NCBI GenBank assembly: GCA_015207195.1
Contig: JADEXJ010000043.1
Coordinates: 1 to 41,020 of the forward strand
Source: Pleurocapsales cyanobacterium LEGE 10410
Lineage (GTDB): Bacteria > Cyanobacteriota > Cyanobacteriia > Cyanobacteriales > Xenococcaceae
Direction: 5' to 3'
DNA length: 41,020 bases
Shown: piece after piece, positions 24,687-33,282 of the stretch
Layout of the letters: each line of letters opens with the position of its first letter
How positions within the stretch are numbered: the stretch's first letter is position 1
Notes under the pieces: generated by a model
What the model was told of the DNA's origin: nothing
Databases searched by the model: none
Seen by the model: only the letters and a program-made list of their open reading frames with translations
Program-made: the position numbers and the translations under genes

Positions 24687-25320
24687 TGGTCGGCTATGTT
24701 CCCATTAATATATGAAATCATAACCCTTGAAGATTGTCTTTCTTGTTACATTTATCACAGAAATTATCGCCGAGCTATAAATTAAACTTTTCTCAATCTT
24801 TGCTGAAAACTACGAAGCGGGATGAAAAGCAGGAGTGCAGGAGAGGTGAGGAAGCTAGGAAAATAGAGGAGAATAAAAGATAGCCCACCGCCACGCCGTT
24901 TTACCTTAGTTTATGACCTGGAAGTCCAGGGTGGGAATTGGCTGCTCCCGTTTCCATTTCCGAGTACAAGCTCGGTATACTTCCACGAGAACTATTGCTA
25001 TTCCCTCATAAATCAAGCATAGATCAATAAACTTGTGAGGTAGTCACCAACGCGGTAGTGGTACTCTATCCATGATAAACAGTTTTTGAAATATAGCAAG
25101 AGGGGTTTTTTGAGTCGAAAGTCAACGTTACACCGCCGTCCCCATTCGAGGATAAATAAAACGACGGTGTCTGCGTTGACCGCCTTCCGCGGTTAAAAGT
25201 TAGGTGGATTGATTTTTACTTCTCAACAATTTATTGGCTGTGGTAACAATAGTTCGGTCAGAGAGATGACGGGAACGATAGGATGAGAAAGAATTTAGTT
25301 ATTGAATCTAAATAAATATA
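24687..25320. other. Long structured intergenic region, possible non-coding RNA or decayed element
   Basis: This 634-bp spacer has no convincing ORF but many hairpins in its middle part: 24917-24930 (CCTGGA/TCCAGG), 24933-24949 (GGGA/TCCC), 24960-24975 (CCGAG/CTCGG), 25035-25047 (GTGA/TCAC). A long imperfect stem follows at 25121-25180, and the hairpin 25179-25193 (ACCGC/GCGGT) shares its last bases. I do not recognise tmRNA, RNase P RNA, SRP RNA, 6S RNA or a named riboswitch. A minus-strand frame from about 25195 to about 25010 is open for some 60 codons but has no good start. Confidence 0.45.
25121..25180. repeat. Long imperfect inverted repeat ahead of nadK
   Basis: GTCAACG (25121-25127) pairs with CGTTGAC (25174-25180), and ACACCGCCGT (25130-25139) with ACGACGGTGT (25161-25170) apart from one mismatch; a TT/CTG internal loop lies between. 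The terminal loop is 21 nt. The following hairpin 25179-25193 overlaps its right arm by two bases, so both cannot form fully at once. Confidence 0.65.
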
Positions 25321-26247
25321 GTGGATTTAAAACACGTAATTATCGCCTACAAAGCAGGAGACAACAACAGCAAGCAGTGGGGCGAAAAATGTGCCAGAGA
25401 ACTGGAGAAGCATCAGTGTCAGGTTTCTATTGCCCCAAGTGGCATTACTGATAATCCCTATCCTACCTTTTTGGCTTCTTCGACAGTCAAAATAGATTTG
25501 GCGGTAGTTTTGGGGGGAGATGGCACGATCTTGTCAGCAGCCAGAGAATTAGCCCCCGAAGGCATACCAATTTTGGCGGTAAATGTCGGGGGACACCTGG
25601 GATTTTTAACTGAACCTTCGGAATTATTTCAGGACACTGAAGCTATTTGGGAGCGAATGCAGTCCGATCGTTATGCGGTGCAAAAGCGCATGATGTTACA
25701 GGCGCGAATCTATGAAGGAGAGAAAAATTCTCTCAAGCCTGTGAGCGAGAAGTTTTACTGTCTTAATGAAATGTGTATTAAACCAGCCAGCATCGATCGC
25801 ATGCCCACCTCGGTTCTAGAAATGGAGGCAGATGGACAGATGGTAGATCAATACAGTGGAGATGGACTACTCGTATCGACTCCCACAGGCTCTACAGGTT
25901 ATACTGCCTCTGCTAATGGTCCAATCTTACATCCAGGAATGTGGGCGATCGCAGTTACACCAATATGTCCCCTAAGTCTTTCTGGTCGTCCCTTGGTTTT
26001 GCCTCCTGGTAGTGTGGTTACGGTTTATCCAATTAGAAATCATGAAGTAAATACTAAACTTTGGACAGATGGAGCATTAGGTACAACTATTTGGCCTGGT
26101 CAACGGGTAATGATTAAAATGGCTAACTGTCAGGCACATTTTATTATCTTGCGAGAAAGCTATTCTTTTTACGAAACCCTGAGAGAAAAGTTACAGTGGG
26201 CAGGAACCAGAGTCCATTATCAAACTAAAGAAGATGCTGCCAAATAG
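25321..26247 (+). CDS. nadK: NAD(+) kinase
   Basis: The 308-residue protein starts at a GTG. It has the diacylglycerol-kinase-fold motif VVLGGDGTILSAARE with GGDGT at 65-69, the NVGGHLGFLTE block (about 88-98), and DGLLVSTPTGSTGYTASANG (about 181-200), all typical of NAD kinases. It phosphorylates NAD to NADP using ATP or polyphosphate in the cytosol; in cyanobacteria this feeds photosynthetic electron transport. No ATG lies near, and the GTG frame matches the family N terminus (MDLKHVIIAYKAG). The 5' region is an unusually long, hairpin-rich spacer. Confidence 0.94.
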   Translation: MDLKHVIIAYKAGDNNSKQWGEKCARELEKHQCQVSIAPSGITDNPYPTFLASSTVKIDLAVVLGGDGTILSAARELAPEGIPILAVNVGGHLGFLTEPSELFQDTEAIWERMQSDRYAVQKRMMLQARIYEGEKNSLKPVSEKFYCLNEMCIKPASIDRMPTSVLEMEADGQMVDQYSGDGLLVSTPTGSTGYTASANGPILHPGMWAIAVTPICPLSLSGRPLVLPPGSVVTVYPIRNHEVNTKLWTDGALGTTIWPGQRVMIKMANCQAHFIILRESYSFYETLREKLQWAGTRVHYQTKEDAAK

Positions 26248-26366
26248 TCGGTGGCGTATACTTTACGATTCCTATTGGGTTGCACAATACTCATAGCATA
26301 AAACTATAATGCGGAAAAATCTGAAATTTTAAATTAAATACAATCTATACATACTATTTACCAATA

Positions 26367-28085
26367 ATGTGGCTCCAAAAAATTTCTCAAGTCGCCTTAG
26401 CAGTAGTTACCGCTGGATTAATTTTGTTTGTCAATACTAGCTCTGGACTAGCCCAACTAGATTACAATCCCTTTCCCTACAATATTCAATTTGAAGATCT
26501 ACAGATCTACAGCGATCCTGCCGTGCCTAGAGCGCCTGTGGTAATTGACGGTAGAGAGATATTTTCCGTGGGTAAAATTGATAGTAACCCCGCAGGAGAA
26601 AGAGTAGCGTTAATTCGTTCAGAATTGCTTGAAGCAATTAAGGATGATAGTTTTACTGGGGTAACGATCGAAAAACAAAGTGGGCTTCCCGTGCTGTATT
26701 TGGTGTATCAGCAACCAGAAAATTCGGAATCAAGTCCACAAGAAGACCGTAGATATCTGTTTACTATTACTAAAGAAGATACTATTGGTAGAAAGTCTAA
26801 CCAGGAAACGGCTGTCGATCTTAAACAAGAAATTGAACAGGCGATCGCCAGAGCAAAACGGGAGAGAAGTTTGGCTTATGTTTTGCGTCAGACAATCATT
26901 ACTGGCGTATTGCTGCTGTTGGCTATCTTTGGTACGAGGCTACTAGAACAGCTACAAACATACTCTTTTAGAAAAGCTATCCAAAGGGTTATTCCAGGAT
27001 TACCCAATAATAATAGTTCTCAACCTTCCAACCTGACTACTCTGTATCGTCTTAAATTGGGTTTTGCCCAGTTTATTCTCTGGGTTATCACGATTTTTAT
27101 TATCTTTCGTCTTTTCCCCTATACCCGCCATTGGCTGTATTTTATCTTCAGCATCTTGGGCAGTACCTTTAACAAGTCCGTGTTCAGTATAGGAGACAAT
27201 GACTTTTCTATTATTAACCTGTTGTTTCTCGTAGGTTTATTTATTGCTTCAATTATCGTCAGTAATCATATAACTAATTTATTGCGTACCAATCTCCTGC
27301 AAGTTACCAGAATGACCAGAGGTTCGCAGGAAATTATTTCGATCATTACCAAATATGGCTTAATTTCTCTAGCTACGATAATTTTACTTCAGGCTTATGG
27401 CTTGAACTTAAGTTCTCTGGCGTTGATCGGTAGTGCGCTGGGTGTGGGGATTGGTTTTGGTTTTCAAGATATTGCTCGCAACTTTGCCAGTGGTATTGTA
27501 TTGCTGTTTGAACGTTCAATTCAAGTAGGAGACTTTATCCAGATCGGACAACATTTAGGAGTGGTTGAAGAAGTCAGAACCCGCAGTATTGTCCTCAAGA
27601 CTTTAGATCGCATTTCGGTGATTGTGCCAAATTCTCGACTTTTGAGTGAAGAAGTCATCAACTGGAATCACCGCCGAAACGTGACTCGCCTACATTTACC
27701 TGTTGGAGTTGCCTATGGTTCCAATGTCAAGAAGGTCAAATCAGCCTTGTTACGCGCAGCAGAAGAACACGTAGAAGTGCTACGCAATCCATCACCACAG
27801 GTATTTTTTACTGAGTTTGGTGATAGTTCACTCAACTTTGAATTACTGTTTTGGACATCCGATCCCAGCCGTCAAGCACCGCTGACAAGCGATCTTTGCT
27901 TCCGAATTGAAGAAATTTTTAATGAACAAGGAATTAATATTCCGTTTCCTCAACGAGACGTTAATTTCAAAACCGAAGATCTACCAGTCAAACTTTCGCC
28001 ACAGCTAGAAAGTCATTTGCTTTATTTACTCAAAGGACTGATATCAAATCAATATAAGCACAACAAAGTAAGAAGTAAAAAATAA
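26367..28085 (+). CDS. Mechanosensitive ion channel, MscS family
   Basis: The 572-residue protein begins with a signal peptide (hydrophobic 8-28, likely cleaved near SGLAQ). A periplasmic region follows (about 30-165), then hydrophobic helices at about 170-190, 225-245, 285-305, 325-350, and the pore helix region GVGIGFGFQDIARNFASG (about 358-375). The beta domain has LLFERSIQVGDFIQIG. The C-terminal vestibule (about 440-540) is normal for MscS. It is a tension-gated safety valve releasing solutes on osmotic downshock. The long N-terminal extension is a common variant in cyanobacteria. It follows nadK by 119 bp. Confidence 0.9.
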   Translation: MWLQKISQVALAVVTAGLILFVNTSSGLAQLDYNPFPYNIQFEDLQIYSDPAVPRAPVVIDGREIFSVGKIDSNPAGERVALIRSELLEAIKDDSFTGVTIEKQSGLPVLYLVYQQPENSESSPQEDRRYLFTITKEDTIGRKSNQETAVDLKQEIEQAIARAKRERSLAYVLRQTIITGVLLLLAIFGTRLLEQLQTYSFRKAIQRVIPGLPNNNSSQPSNLTTLYRLKLGFAQFILWVITIFIIFRLFPYTRHWLYFIFSILGSTFNKSVFSIGDNDFSIINLLFLVGLFIASIIVSNHITNLLRTNLLQVTRMTRGSQEIISIITKYGLISLATIILLQAYGLNLSSLALIGSALGVGIGFGFQDIARNFASGIVLLFERSIQVGDFIQIGQHLGVVEEVRTRSIVLKTLDRISVIVPNSRLLSEEVINWNHRRNVTRLHLPVGVAYGSNVKKVKSALLRAAEEHVEVLRNPSPQVFFTEFGDSSLNFELLFWTSDPSRQAPLTSDLCFRIEEIFNEQGINIPFPQRDVNFKTEDLPVKLSPQLESHLLYLLKGLISNQYKHNKVRSKK

Positions 28086-28132
28086 GCAGCCAAAATGTAG
28101 AATAGTATTCAAAAAATTCAAAAATCTGACAA

Positions 28133-28993
28133 ATGACTTCAAATCTAACGATTCGACCCATGACCTTCCCAGAAGTTCAGCTTGCTCTCGATTGGGCAGC
28201 CGAGGAAGGTTGGAATCCTGGATTGCACGATGCCACGGCGTTTTACGCTACCGATCCTCTGGGATTTCTTCTAGCCGAACTCGACGGAGAGCCGATCGGC
28301 TGTATTTCTGTAGTGCGCTACAGCAGCAGGTTTGGATTTGTTGGACTCTATATCGTCAAACCCCAATGGCGGGGACGGGGGTATGGATTGCAGTTGTGGC
28401 AGACCGCGTGGCAGGAATTGATTAGTCGGCTCGATCGCCAGCAGTCGAGCATTGGATTGGACGGAGTGTTGGAGAGGGAAGCAACCTATCGTCAGGCTGG
28501 ATTTACCAAGGCATATCGTCATGTTCGCCATATTTATCAACCTGTTCCATCTGAGGGGGTTCCGCAGGAAGTGATTTCACTATCAGATCTGCCGTTAGAA
28601 CAAATTATTCGCTATGAGACCAAGCTTTTTCCCGCATCACGTCAGCAGTTTTTGTCGCCCTGGATTCGCTGTGCTACAGCTAGCTATGGAATTGTCGAAG
28701 GCGATCGGCTAGTTGGTTATGGAGTATTACGACCCTGCCGTGAAGGTTTTAAAATTGGACCGTTGTTTGCCGATACATTAGAAATTGCTGACTGTCTGTT
28801 TCGTGGGTTGGTGCATCATGCTGGAGGGCAAGCAGTATTTATCGATCTTCCAGAGATTAATTCAGCATCCCTAGCATTGATTCAACGCTATCATTTACAG
28901 CCCGTTTTTGCCTGTGTGCGAATGTATTGGGGCAAGATGCTAAATCTTGATGTTGAACGCATCTTTGGCGTAACAACTTTGGAACTTGGCTAG
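28133..28993 (+). CDS. GNAT family N-acetyltransferase, two-domain
   Basis: The 286-residue protein has an N-terminal GNAT domain (about 5-140). The acetyl-CoA pyrophosphate loop is WRGRGYG (79-85), preceded by beta strand 4 (GFVGLYIVKP). A C-terminal domain (about 150-275: LPLEQIIRYETKLFPASR, GYGVLRPCREGFKIGPLFAD) is of the acetyltransf_18 type seen in YitH-like proteins. The substrate is unknown. It follows the MscS gene by 47 bp and may be co-transcribed with it. GC content by eye is slightly higher than in neighbours and HIP1 sites are absent across 26850-29330, which is probably chance. Confidence 0.87.
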   Translation: MTSNLTIRPMTFPEVQLALDWAAEEGWNPGLHDATAFYATDPLGFLLAELDGEPIGCISVVRYSSRFGFVGLYIVKPQWRGRGYGLQLWQTAWQELISRLDRQQSSIGLDGVLEREATYRQAGFTKAYRHVRHIYQPVPSEGVPQEVISLSDLPLEQIIRYETKLFPASRQQFLSPWIRCATASYGIVEGDRLVGYGVLRPCREGFKIGPLFADTLEIADCLFRGLVHHAGGQAVFIDLPEINSASLALIQRYHLQPVFACVRMYWGKMLNLDVERIFGVTTLELG

Positions 28994-29121
28994 TATAGTC
29001 ATTACCATCTTAGTCTTTGGTGTACAAAAACTGATTAAGTTCTATAGTTATTTTTTGCAGATATTAGGGATATTTACCCTCAGACTGTTAAAATTTGTAA
29101 GGCTTATATAAAATTTGCTAA

Positions 29122-30177
29122 ATGGGATTAACGCGCGCAAAAATTGCAGTAGATGCTATGGGGGGAGATTATGCCCCAGAGGAAATTGTTGCAGGAGCAA
29201 TTCAGGCTTCAGCAGAATTAGACATAGATATTTTGCTGGTAGGAGACGAACAACAACTGAATCCTCTGGTTAAGAAGCACGGAGGTAAGGGGCTGACCCA
29301 GATTGCGGTGGTTCACGCAGAGGATGCGATCGCCATGAAAGAAGAACCCTTAACGGGGATTCGTCGCAAGCCCAAAGCTTCAATCAATATAGCGATGGAT
29401 TTGGTTAAGCAAAAAGAAGCCGATGCTATAGTTTCTGCGGGACACTCAGGAGCTGCTATGGCATCTGCCCTCTTGAGATTGGGTCGCTTAAAAGGTGTTG
29501 AACGTCCTGCTATTGGTGCAGTTTTACCAACTATTGTTCCCGATCGCTCAGTAATCGTGCTAGATGTGGGAGCTAATGTTGATAGTAAAGCTAAATATCT
29601 AGAGCAGTTTGCTTTAATGGGAACAATTTATAGTAAGTATGTTCTAGGTGAAGCAGAACCTAAAGTAGGACTGCTCAATATTGGTGAAGAGTCGTCCAAA
29701 GGTAACGAACTTGCACTACAAACCCATAAGCTATTGGTAGATAATCCCCAAATTCCCTTTATCGGCAATGCAGAAGGTAGAGATGTCTTGTCTGGCGATT
29801 TTGACGTAATTATTTGTGATGGTTTTGTCGGAAACGTTCTCCTCAAGTTTGCTGAAGCTATTGGAGAGGTAATGCTGCAAATTATGAAAGAAGAGTTGCC
29901 CAAGGGAATACGCGGTAAAGTGGGAACTGCTTTACTCAAGCCTAACCTAATGAACATTAAACGCCGTATCGATCGCGCAGAACATGGTGGCGGGTTGTTG
30001 TTTGGCGTGGCTGGAATCTGCATTATCAGCCATGGTAGTTCTCGTCGTGGGTCAATAAAAAATGCTATTCGATTGGCAAAAGAGGCGATCGACAACGAAG
30101 TATTAGAAAAAATTCAAGCTAATAATCAGAGAGTTGAGGCAGCGAACAATCAAACTGAAGCAGCTTCTGCTGGTTAA
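29122..30177 (+). CDS. plsX: Phosphate acyltransferase PlsX
   Basis: The 351-residue protein has the PlsX hallmark AVDAMGGDYAPEEIV (about 9-23), VSAGHSGAAMASALLRLGRL (about 104-123) and the C-terminal GGGLLFGVAGICIISHGSS. PlsX makes acyl-phosphate from acyl-ACP for glycerolipid synthesis. It is followed 82 bp later by fabH on the same strand, the conserved bacterial plsX-fabH order, so an operon linking phospholipid and fatty-acid synthesis is likely. Length is normal. No strong Shine-Dalgarno sequence is visible. Confidence 0.95.
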   Translation: MGLTRAKIAVDAMGGDYAPEEIVAGAIQASAELDIDILLVGDEQQLNPLVKKHGGKGLTQIAVVHAEDAIAMKEEPLTGIRRKPKASINIAMDLVKQKEADAIVSAGHSGAAMASALLRLGRLKGVERPAIGAVLPTIVPDRSVIVLDVGANVDSKAKYLEQFALMGTIYSKYVLGEAEPKVGLLNIGEESSKGNELALQTHKLLVDNPQIPFIGNAEGRDVLSGDFDVIICDGFVGNVLLKFAEAIGEVMLQIMKEELPKGIRGKVGTALLKPNLMNIKRRIDRAEHGGGLLFGVAGICIISHGSSRRGSIKNAIRLAKEAIDNEVLEKIQANNQRVEAANNQTEAASAG

Positions 30178-30259
30178 GAGCGTCTACTAATTAACTACTA
30201 ATTAAATTGATAATAGAGCGGTAAGCCCTAATAAGTAACAGAGTGAGGCATTGAACAAT

Positions 30260-31249
30260 ATGGGTGCAGGTATGGCGATTACTGGGTGCGGTTCGGCAGC
30301 ACCAACATCAGTTTTAACTAACCACCATCTGACACAGATGGTAGAAACTTCCGATGACTGGATCTATACCAGAACGGGAATGAAAAATCGACATATTGCT
30401 TCGCCCATGGAATCTTTGAGTCAACTATCAGCTACCGCTGCCAAAAATGCGATCGCCATGGCAGGAATTTCTGCTGCTAATATCGATCTGATAATTTTAG
30501 CTACCTCTACCCCCGATGATTTGTTTGGCAGTGCCTGCAAAATTCAGGGCTTGATTGGGGCAACTAATGCGGTGGCTTTCGATCTCACGGCTGCTTGTTC
30601 GGGGTTTCTCTTTGCTTTGATTACTGCTTCTCAGTTTATTCGCACGGGAGCATATAGAAATGTTTTGGTTGTCGGCGCAGATCTGCTCTCTCGTTGGGTA
30701 GATTGGACAGATCGCGCTAGCTGCGTTCTGTTTGGTGATGGTGCAGGGGCGGTAGTCTGTCAACGAACAAAAAACGGCGATCGCCTGCTAAGTTCGGGAA
30801 TGTACAGTGACGGTAGTGACAATAATTCTCTTAATCTACATTATCAAAACGACGACAGACCTTTGGTAGAAGATATTACTGTCCAACAGGGTACCTATCA
30901 ACCAATAACCATGAATGGTAAAGAAGTGTACCGTTTTGCCGTAGCCAAAGTCCCAGAAGCCATCGAAAAAGCGATGTTTCATGCCAACCTCAAGGCTGAT
31001 GATATTGACTGGCTATTACTTCATCAGGCAAACCAGCGGATTATGGATGCCGTGGCAAAACGTCTTAATATACCCCAGTCAAAAATTTTGAGCAACATAG
31101 CAGAATATGGTAACACCTCAGCAGCCTCGATTCCCCTGGCTCTTGATGCTGCGGTGAGAGCAGGTAAAGTCAAACCAGGAGATACGGTCGCCACCTCTGG
31201 TTTTGGTGCGGGTTTAAGCTGGGGTTCAGCGATTTTTAAATGGGGTTAA
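30260..31249 (+). CDS. fabH: Beta-ketoacyl-ACP synthase III
   Basis: The protein has 329 residues from the ATG at 30260 (a TTG nine bases earlier is too near the AGG at 30246-30248). The active-site Cys lies in DLTAACSGFL (about residue 113), His in LLHQANQRI and Asn in YGNTSAAS, completing the Cys-His-Asn triad of KAS III. It begins fatty-acid synthesis by joining acetyl-CoA to malonyl-ACP. It follows plsX. The usual next gene, fabD, is not present; instead a repeat-bearing element and the convergent znuA gene follow. Confidence 0.95.
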   Translation: MGAGMAITGCGSAAPTSVLTNHHLTQMVETSDDWIYTRTGMKNRHIASPMESLSQLSATAAKNAIAMAGISAANIDLIILATSTPDDLFGSACKIQGLIGATNAVAFDLTAACSGFLFALITASQFIRTGAYRNVLVVGADLLSRWVDWTDRASCVLFGDGAGAVVCQRTKNGDRLLSSGMYSDGSDNNSLNLHYQNDDRPLVEDITVQQGTYQPITMNGKEVYRFAVAKVPEAIEKAMFHANLKADDIDWLLLHQANQRIMDAVAKRLNIPQSKILSNIAEYGNTSAASIPLALDAAVRAGKVKPGDTVATSGFGAGLSWGSAIFKWG

Positions 31250-31250
31250 A

Positions 31251-31402
31251 TTACAGCGATTTTCTGTCGGGCAGACCACATTATATTTGAGTAGGGAGTA
31301 GCAAGTAGAGCGGAGACCCCGCGTCGACGTAAGGCGCAAGGGAATGCTCCGCTCCCGAAGGGCGAGTATCAATCGAGTCTATTCAACTGAAAATCGCTGT
31401 AA
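31251..31402. repeat. 152-bp element bounded by 14-bp perfect inverted repeats
   Basis: TTACAGCGATTTTC (31251-31264) and GAAAATCGCTGTAA (31389-31402) are exact reverse complements. Between them lie heptamers (31290-31310) and a second inverted repeat, AGCGGAG (31309-31315) with CTCCGCT (31347-31353). The element begins two bases after the fabH stop and ends 22 bp before the znuA stop. It could be a small inverted-repeat (MITE-like) element or a bidirectional structured terminator; a run of A follows the right arm. Confidence 0.65.
31290..31310 (+). repeat. Heptamer array, AGTAGNA family (3 units)
   Basis: AGTAGGG, AGTAGCA and AGTAGAG are in tandem, inside the inverted-repeat element between fabH and znuA. 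Confidence 0.6.
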
Positions 31403-31424
31403 GTAAAAAAAGTAAGATACGCCT

Positions 31425-32444
31425 CTAGATATTTAACTCAAACGGCTGGCATTTTCCACCCAAACCATTGACGATCGCACAGGTATTGTGAGACATCATC
31501 TCGATATAATTGTTTGCTTCCCCTAACCCATCGACATAGAGCTTGGTTGTAGATAATTCGACATCAGCAGCACGGGCAACATTATTAATCACGCGATCGC
31601 TTTTGGTGGATTCGGCAAAAATAGTGGGTACTTCCGTTTGTTCGATCTCAGCTGCTAATTCTCGAACCTGAGAAGCGGTAGGTGAGTCTGCATTTAAACC
31701 CTGCAAGGTTTTATAGCCATCGAAATAGTATGCCTGGACATAATAGTTGAGCGAGTTGTGGGTTGTCACTAAAATTCTTTGTCCTTCGGGAATGGTAGCA
31801 ATCTGTTCTTTAATCCAGGCATCTAGCTGCCAAAGCCGTTCGGTTAGGGCATTGCTGTTAAGCAAATATTGTTCTGATGCGGTGGGATTTGCCTGCAAGA
31901 AGATCGATTCTAGATATTCCACCATCGCCACGGTATGTTCTATGTTGTGCCACACATGAGGATCGGGTTCTAATTTTGGCTGAGAATTCTCTGCTTTTGA
32001 TTCTTCATGGTGTTCATGATGTTCATGATGTTCTGCCATAACTGGTTCGGCAACCACCTGTTCGTATAGGGCTATTTTTGCTACCTGGGGAGTTTCTTCA
32101 GCTTCAGCTTCGGGATCTCTCGCCCCAATTAGCTTGATTAATCCAGGTTCTAATTGATAACCACCATAAAGAATTAACCGCGCTTCTTCAATCGCTTTGC
32201 GGTCAGAAGGGGTAGGGCTATAGGTATGGGGATCTTGATCTCCATCTATCAAACAGGTTAGATCTACAGTGTCTTCAGCAATAGTTTCAACTAAATCGCA
32301 GATCACGCTGTGAGAGCCTACTACTTTGGGCTTCGACTGTGCCAGAGCCATGTTGTCACTAAATTTAGGACGCTGACTTACTAAGCCTGCGGTAATTCCC
32401 GTAGTGGTAAGAATAACAAGAATTTTGATGACATTTTTCAACAT
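31425..32444 (-). CDS. znuA: Zinc (ZnuA-type) ABC transporter substrate-binding protein
   Basis: The 339-residue protein has an N-terminal signal segment (hydrophobic 5-21). Metal ligands of the cluster A-I family are visible: H73 (DPHTYSP), H163 (DPHVWHN), H229 (TTHNSLNYY) and an acidic group near E278 (AESTKSD). A third ligand of His rather than Glu, and a His-rich loop HHEHHEHH (139-146), both favour zinc over manganese. Four Cys occur in two regions (C49, C64 and two near the C terminus) and may form disulphides. It is a periplasmic zinc receptor for the divergently encoded ZnuC/ZnuB. The shared 76-bp spacer carries two Fur/Zur-like boxes, so zinc starvation should induce both sides. Confidence 0.88.
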   Translation of the reverse strand: MLKNVIKILVILTTTGITAGLVSQRPKFSDNMALAQSKPKVVGSHSVICDLVETIAEDTVDLTCLIDGDQDPHTYSPTPSDRKAIEEARLILYGGYQLEPGLIKLIGARDPEAEAEETPQVAKIALYEQVVAEPVMAEHHEHHEHHEESKAENSQPKLEPDPHVWHNIEHTVAMVEYLESIFLQANPTASEQYLLNSNALTERLWQLDAWIKEQIATIPEGQRILVTTHNSLNYYVQAYYFDGYKTLQGLNADSPTASQVRELAAEIEQTEVPTIFAESTKSDRVINNVARAADVELSTTKLYVDGLGEANNYIEMMSHNTCAIVNGLGGKCQPFELNI

Positions 32445-32456
32445 AAAATCGATGAC

Positions 32457-32478
32457 TAGAATGATAATGATTCTAATT
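32457..32478. promoter_or_regulatory. Fur/Zur-like operator, copy 1
   Basis: The core AGAATGATAATGATTCT (32459-32475) is a near-perfect inverted repeat: AGAAT and ATTCT flank GATAATG. The GATAAT-type half sites are characteristic of Fur-family (Zur) operators. It lies between the divergent znuA and znuC starts and would control both. Confidence 0.7.
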
Positions 32479-32487
32479 ATTCTAATG

Positions 32488-32509
32488 TAGAATGATAATG
32501 AATCTCATT
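32488..32509. promoter_or_regulatory. Fur/Zur-like operator, copy 2
   Basis: TAGAATGATAATGAATCTCA repeats copy 1 in direct orientation with a 31-bp offset (about three helical turns); the right half site is one base less symmetric. It lies nearest the znuC start. Confidence 0.65.
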
Positions 32510-32520
32510 TTTACTCATTG

Positions 32521-33282
32521 ATGTTAGAAGTTTGTAACTTAAGCGTAAGTTATCGCCATACCACAGCAATTAATCGCCTTTCTTTTACGCTGCAATCGGG
32601 ACAAGTAACGGGTTTGTTAGGACCAAACGGCGCGGGAAAAAGCACCTTGTTTAAAGCCCTGTTGGGTTTAGTTCCTCTAGATGAAGGAATAGTCAAGTGG
32701 GCAGGTAAGCCAGTTACCGAACAGCTAAATAAAGTGGCGTATGTACCTCAGCGATCGCAAATTGATTGGGACTATCCCGTAACTGTAAAAAGAGCGGTGA
32801 TGATGGGAAGGGTCGCTGCTACGGGTTGGTTTCGGCAGCACAATCGTCGTTCTCAGGAACTAGTACGCCATGCCCTAAAACAAGTGGGTATGTGGCAATA
32901 TCGTCAGCGTCAGATCAGAGAACTTTCGGGGGGACAACAACAGCGAGTGTTTTTAGCTAGAGCGATCGCCCAGGAAGCAGATTTATTGTTGTTCGACGAA
33001 CCGTTTAATAACGTAGATCGCCAAACCGAAGAGATTATTTTTGAGCTGTTTGCCGAACTAAAAGCGCAGCAAAAAACTCTGTTAGTAATCAGTCACGATC
33101 TGAGTGAGACTTTAGAAAATTACGACCGACTATTACTATTAAATAAAAAACTGATTGCTTCTGGTTCAAAAGCCGAAGTATTGACCAACGAGAATATCAA
33201 TCAGGCTTACGACAGGTATTGTAATCTTACGCCCCAACCACTGACTATCAACCGTTTTACCCATGCTGACTTGGTTAACTGA
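32521..33282 (+). CDS. znuC: Zinc ABC transporter ATP-binding protein
   Basis: The protein has 253 residues from the ATG at 32521 (a TTG immediately precedes). It has the Walker A motif GPNGAGKST (about 37-45), the Q-loop YVPQRS, the ABC signature LSGGQQQR, Walker B LLLFDEPFNNVD and the H-loop ISHDL. This is the metal-type ATPase (ZnuC/MntA class), paired with the downstream permease, whose start overlaps by 20 bp. Zinc specificity is inferred from the neighbouring ZnuA and the Fur-type operators. It powers zinc import into the cytoplasm. Confidence 0.9.
   Translation: MLEVCNLSVSYRHTTAINRLSFTLQSGQVTGLLGPNGAGKSTLFKALLGLVPLDEGIVKWAGKPVTEQLNKVAYVPQRSQIDWDYPVTVKRAVMMGRVAATGWFRQHNRRSQELVRHALKQVGMWQYRQRQIRELSGGQQQRVFLARAIAQEADLLLFDEPFNNVDRQTEEIIFELFAELKAQQKTLLVISHDLSETLENYDRLLLLNKKLIASGSKAEVLTNENINQAYDRYCNLTPQPLTINRFTHADLVN

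Noticed and set aside
25010-25195. Minus-strand frame (about 60 codons) in the structured spacer
   Set aside because: It lacks an ATG/GTG at a sensible place and crosses the long inverted repeat; RNA or element structure explains the region better.
26850-29330. A 2.5-kb stretch without HIP1 sites as evidence of horizontal transfer
   Set aside because: The genes there (MscS, GNAT, start of plsX) look native, so absence of HIP1 alone is not informative at this scale.
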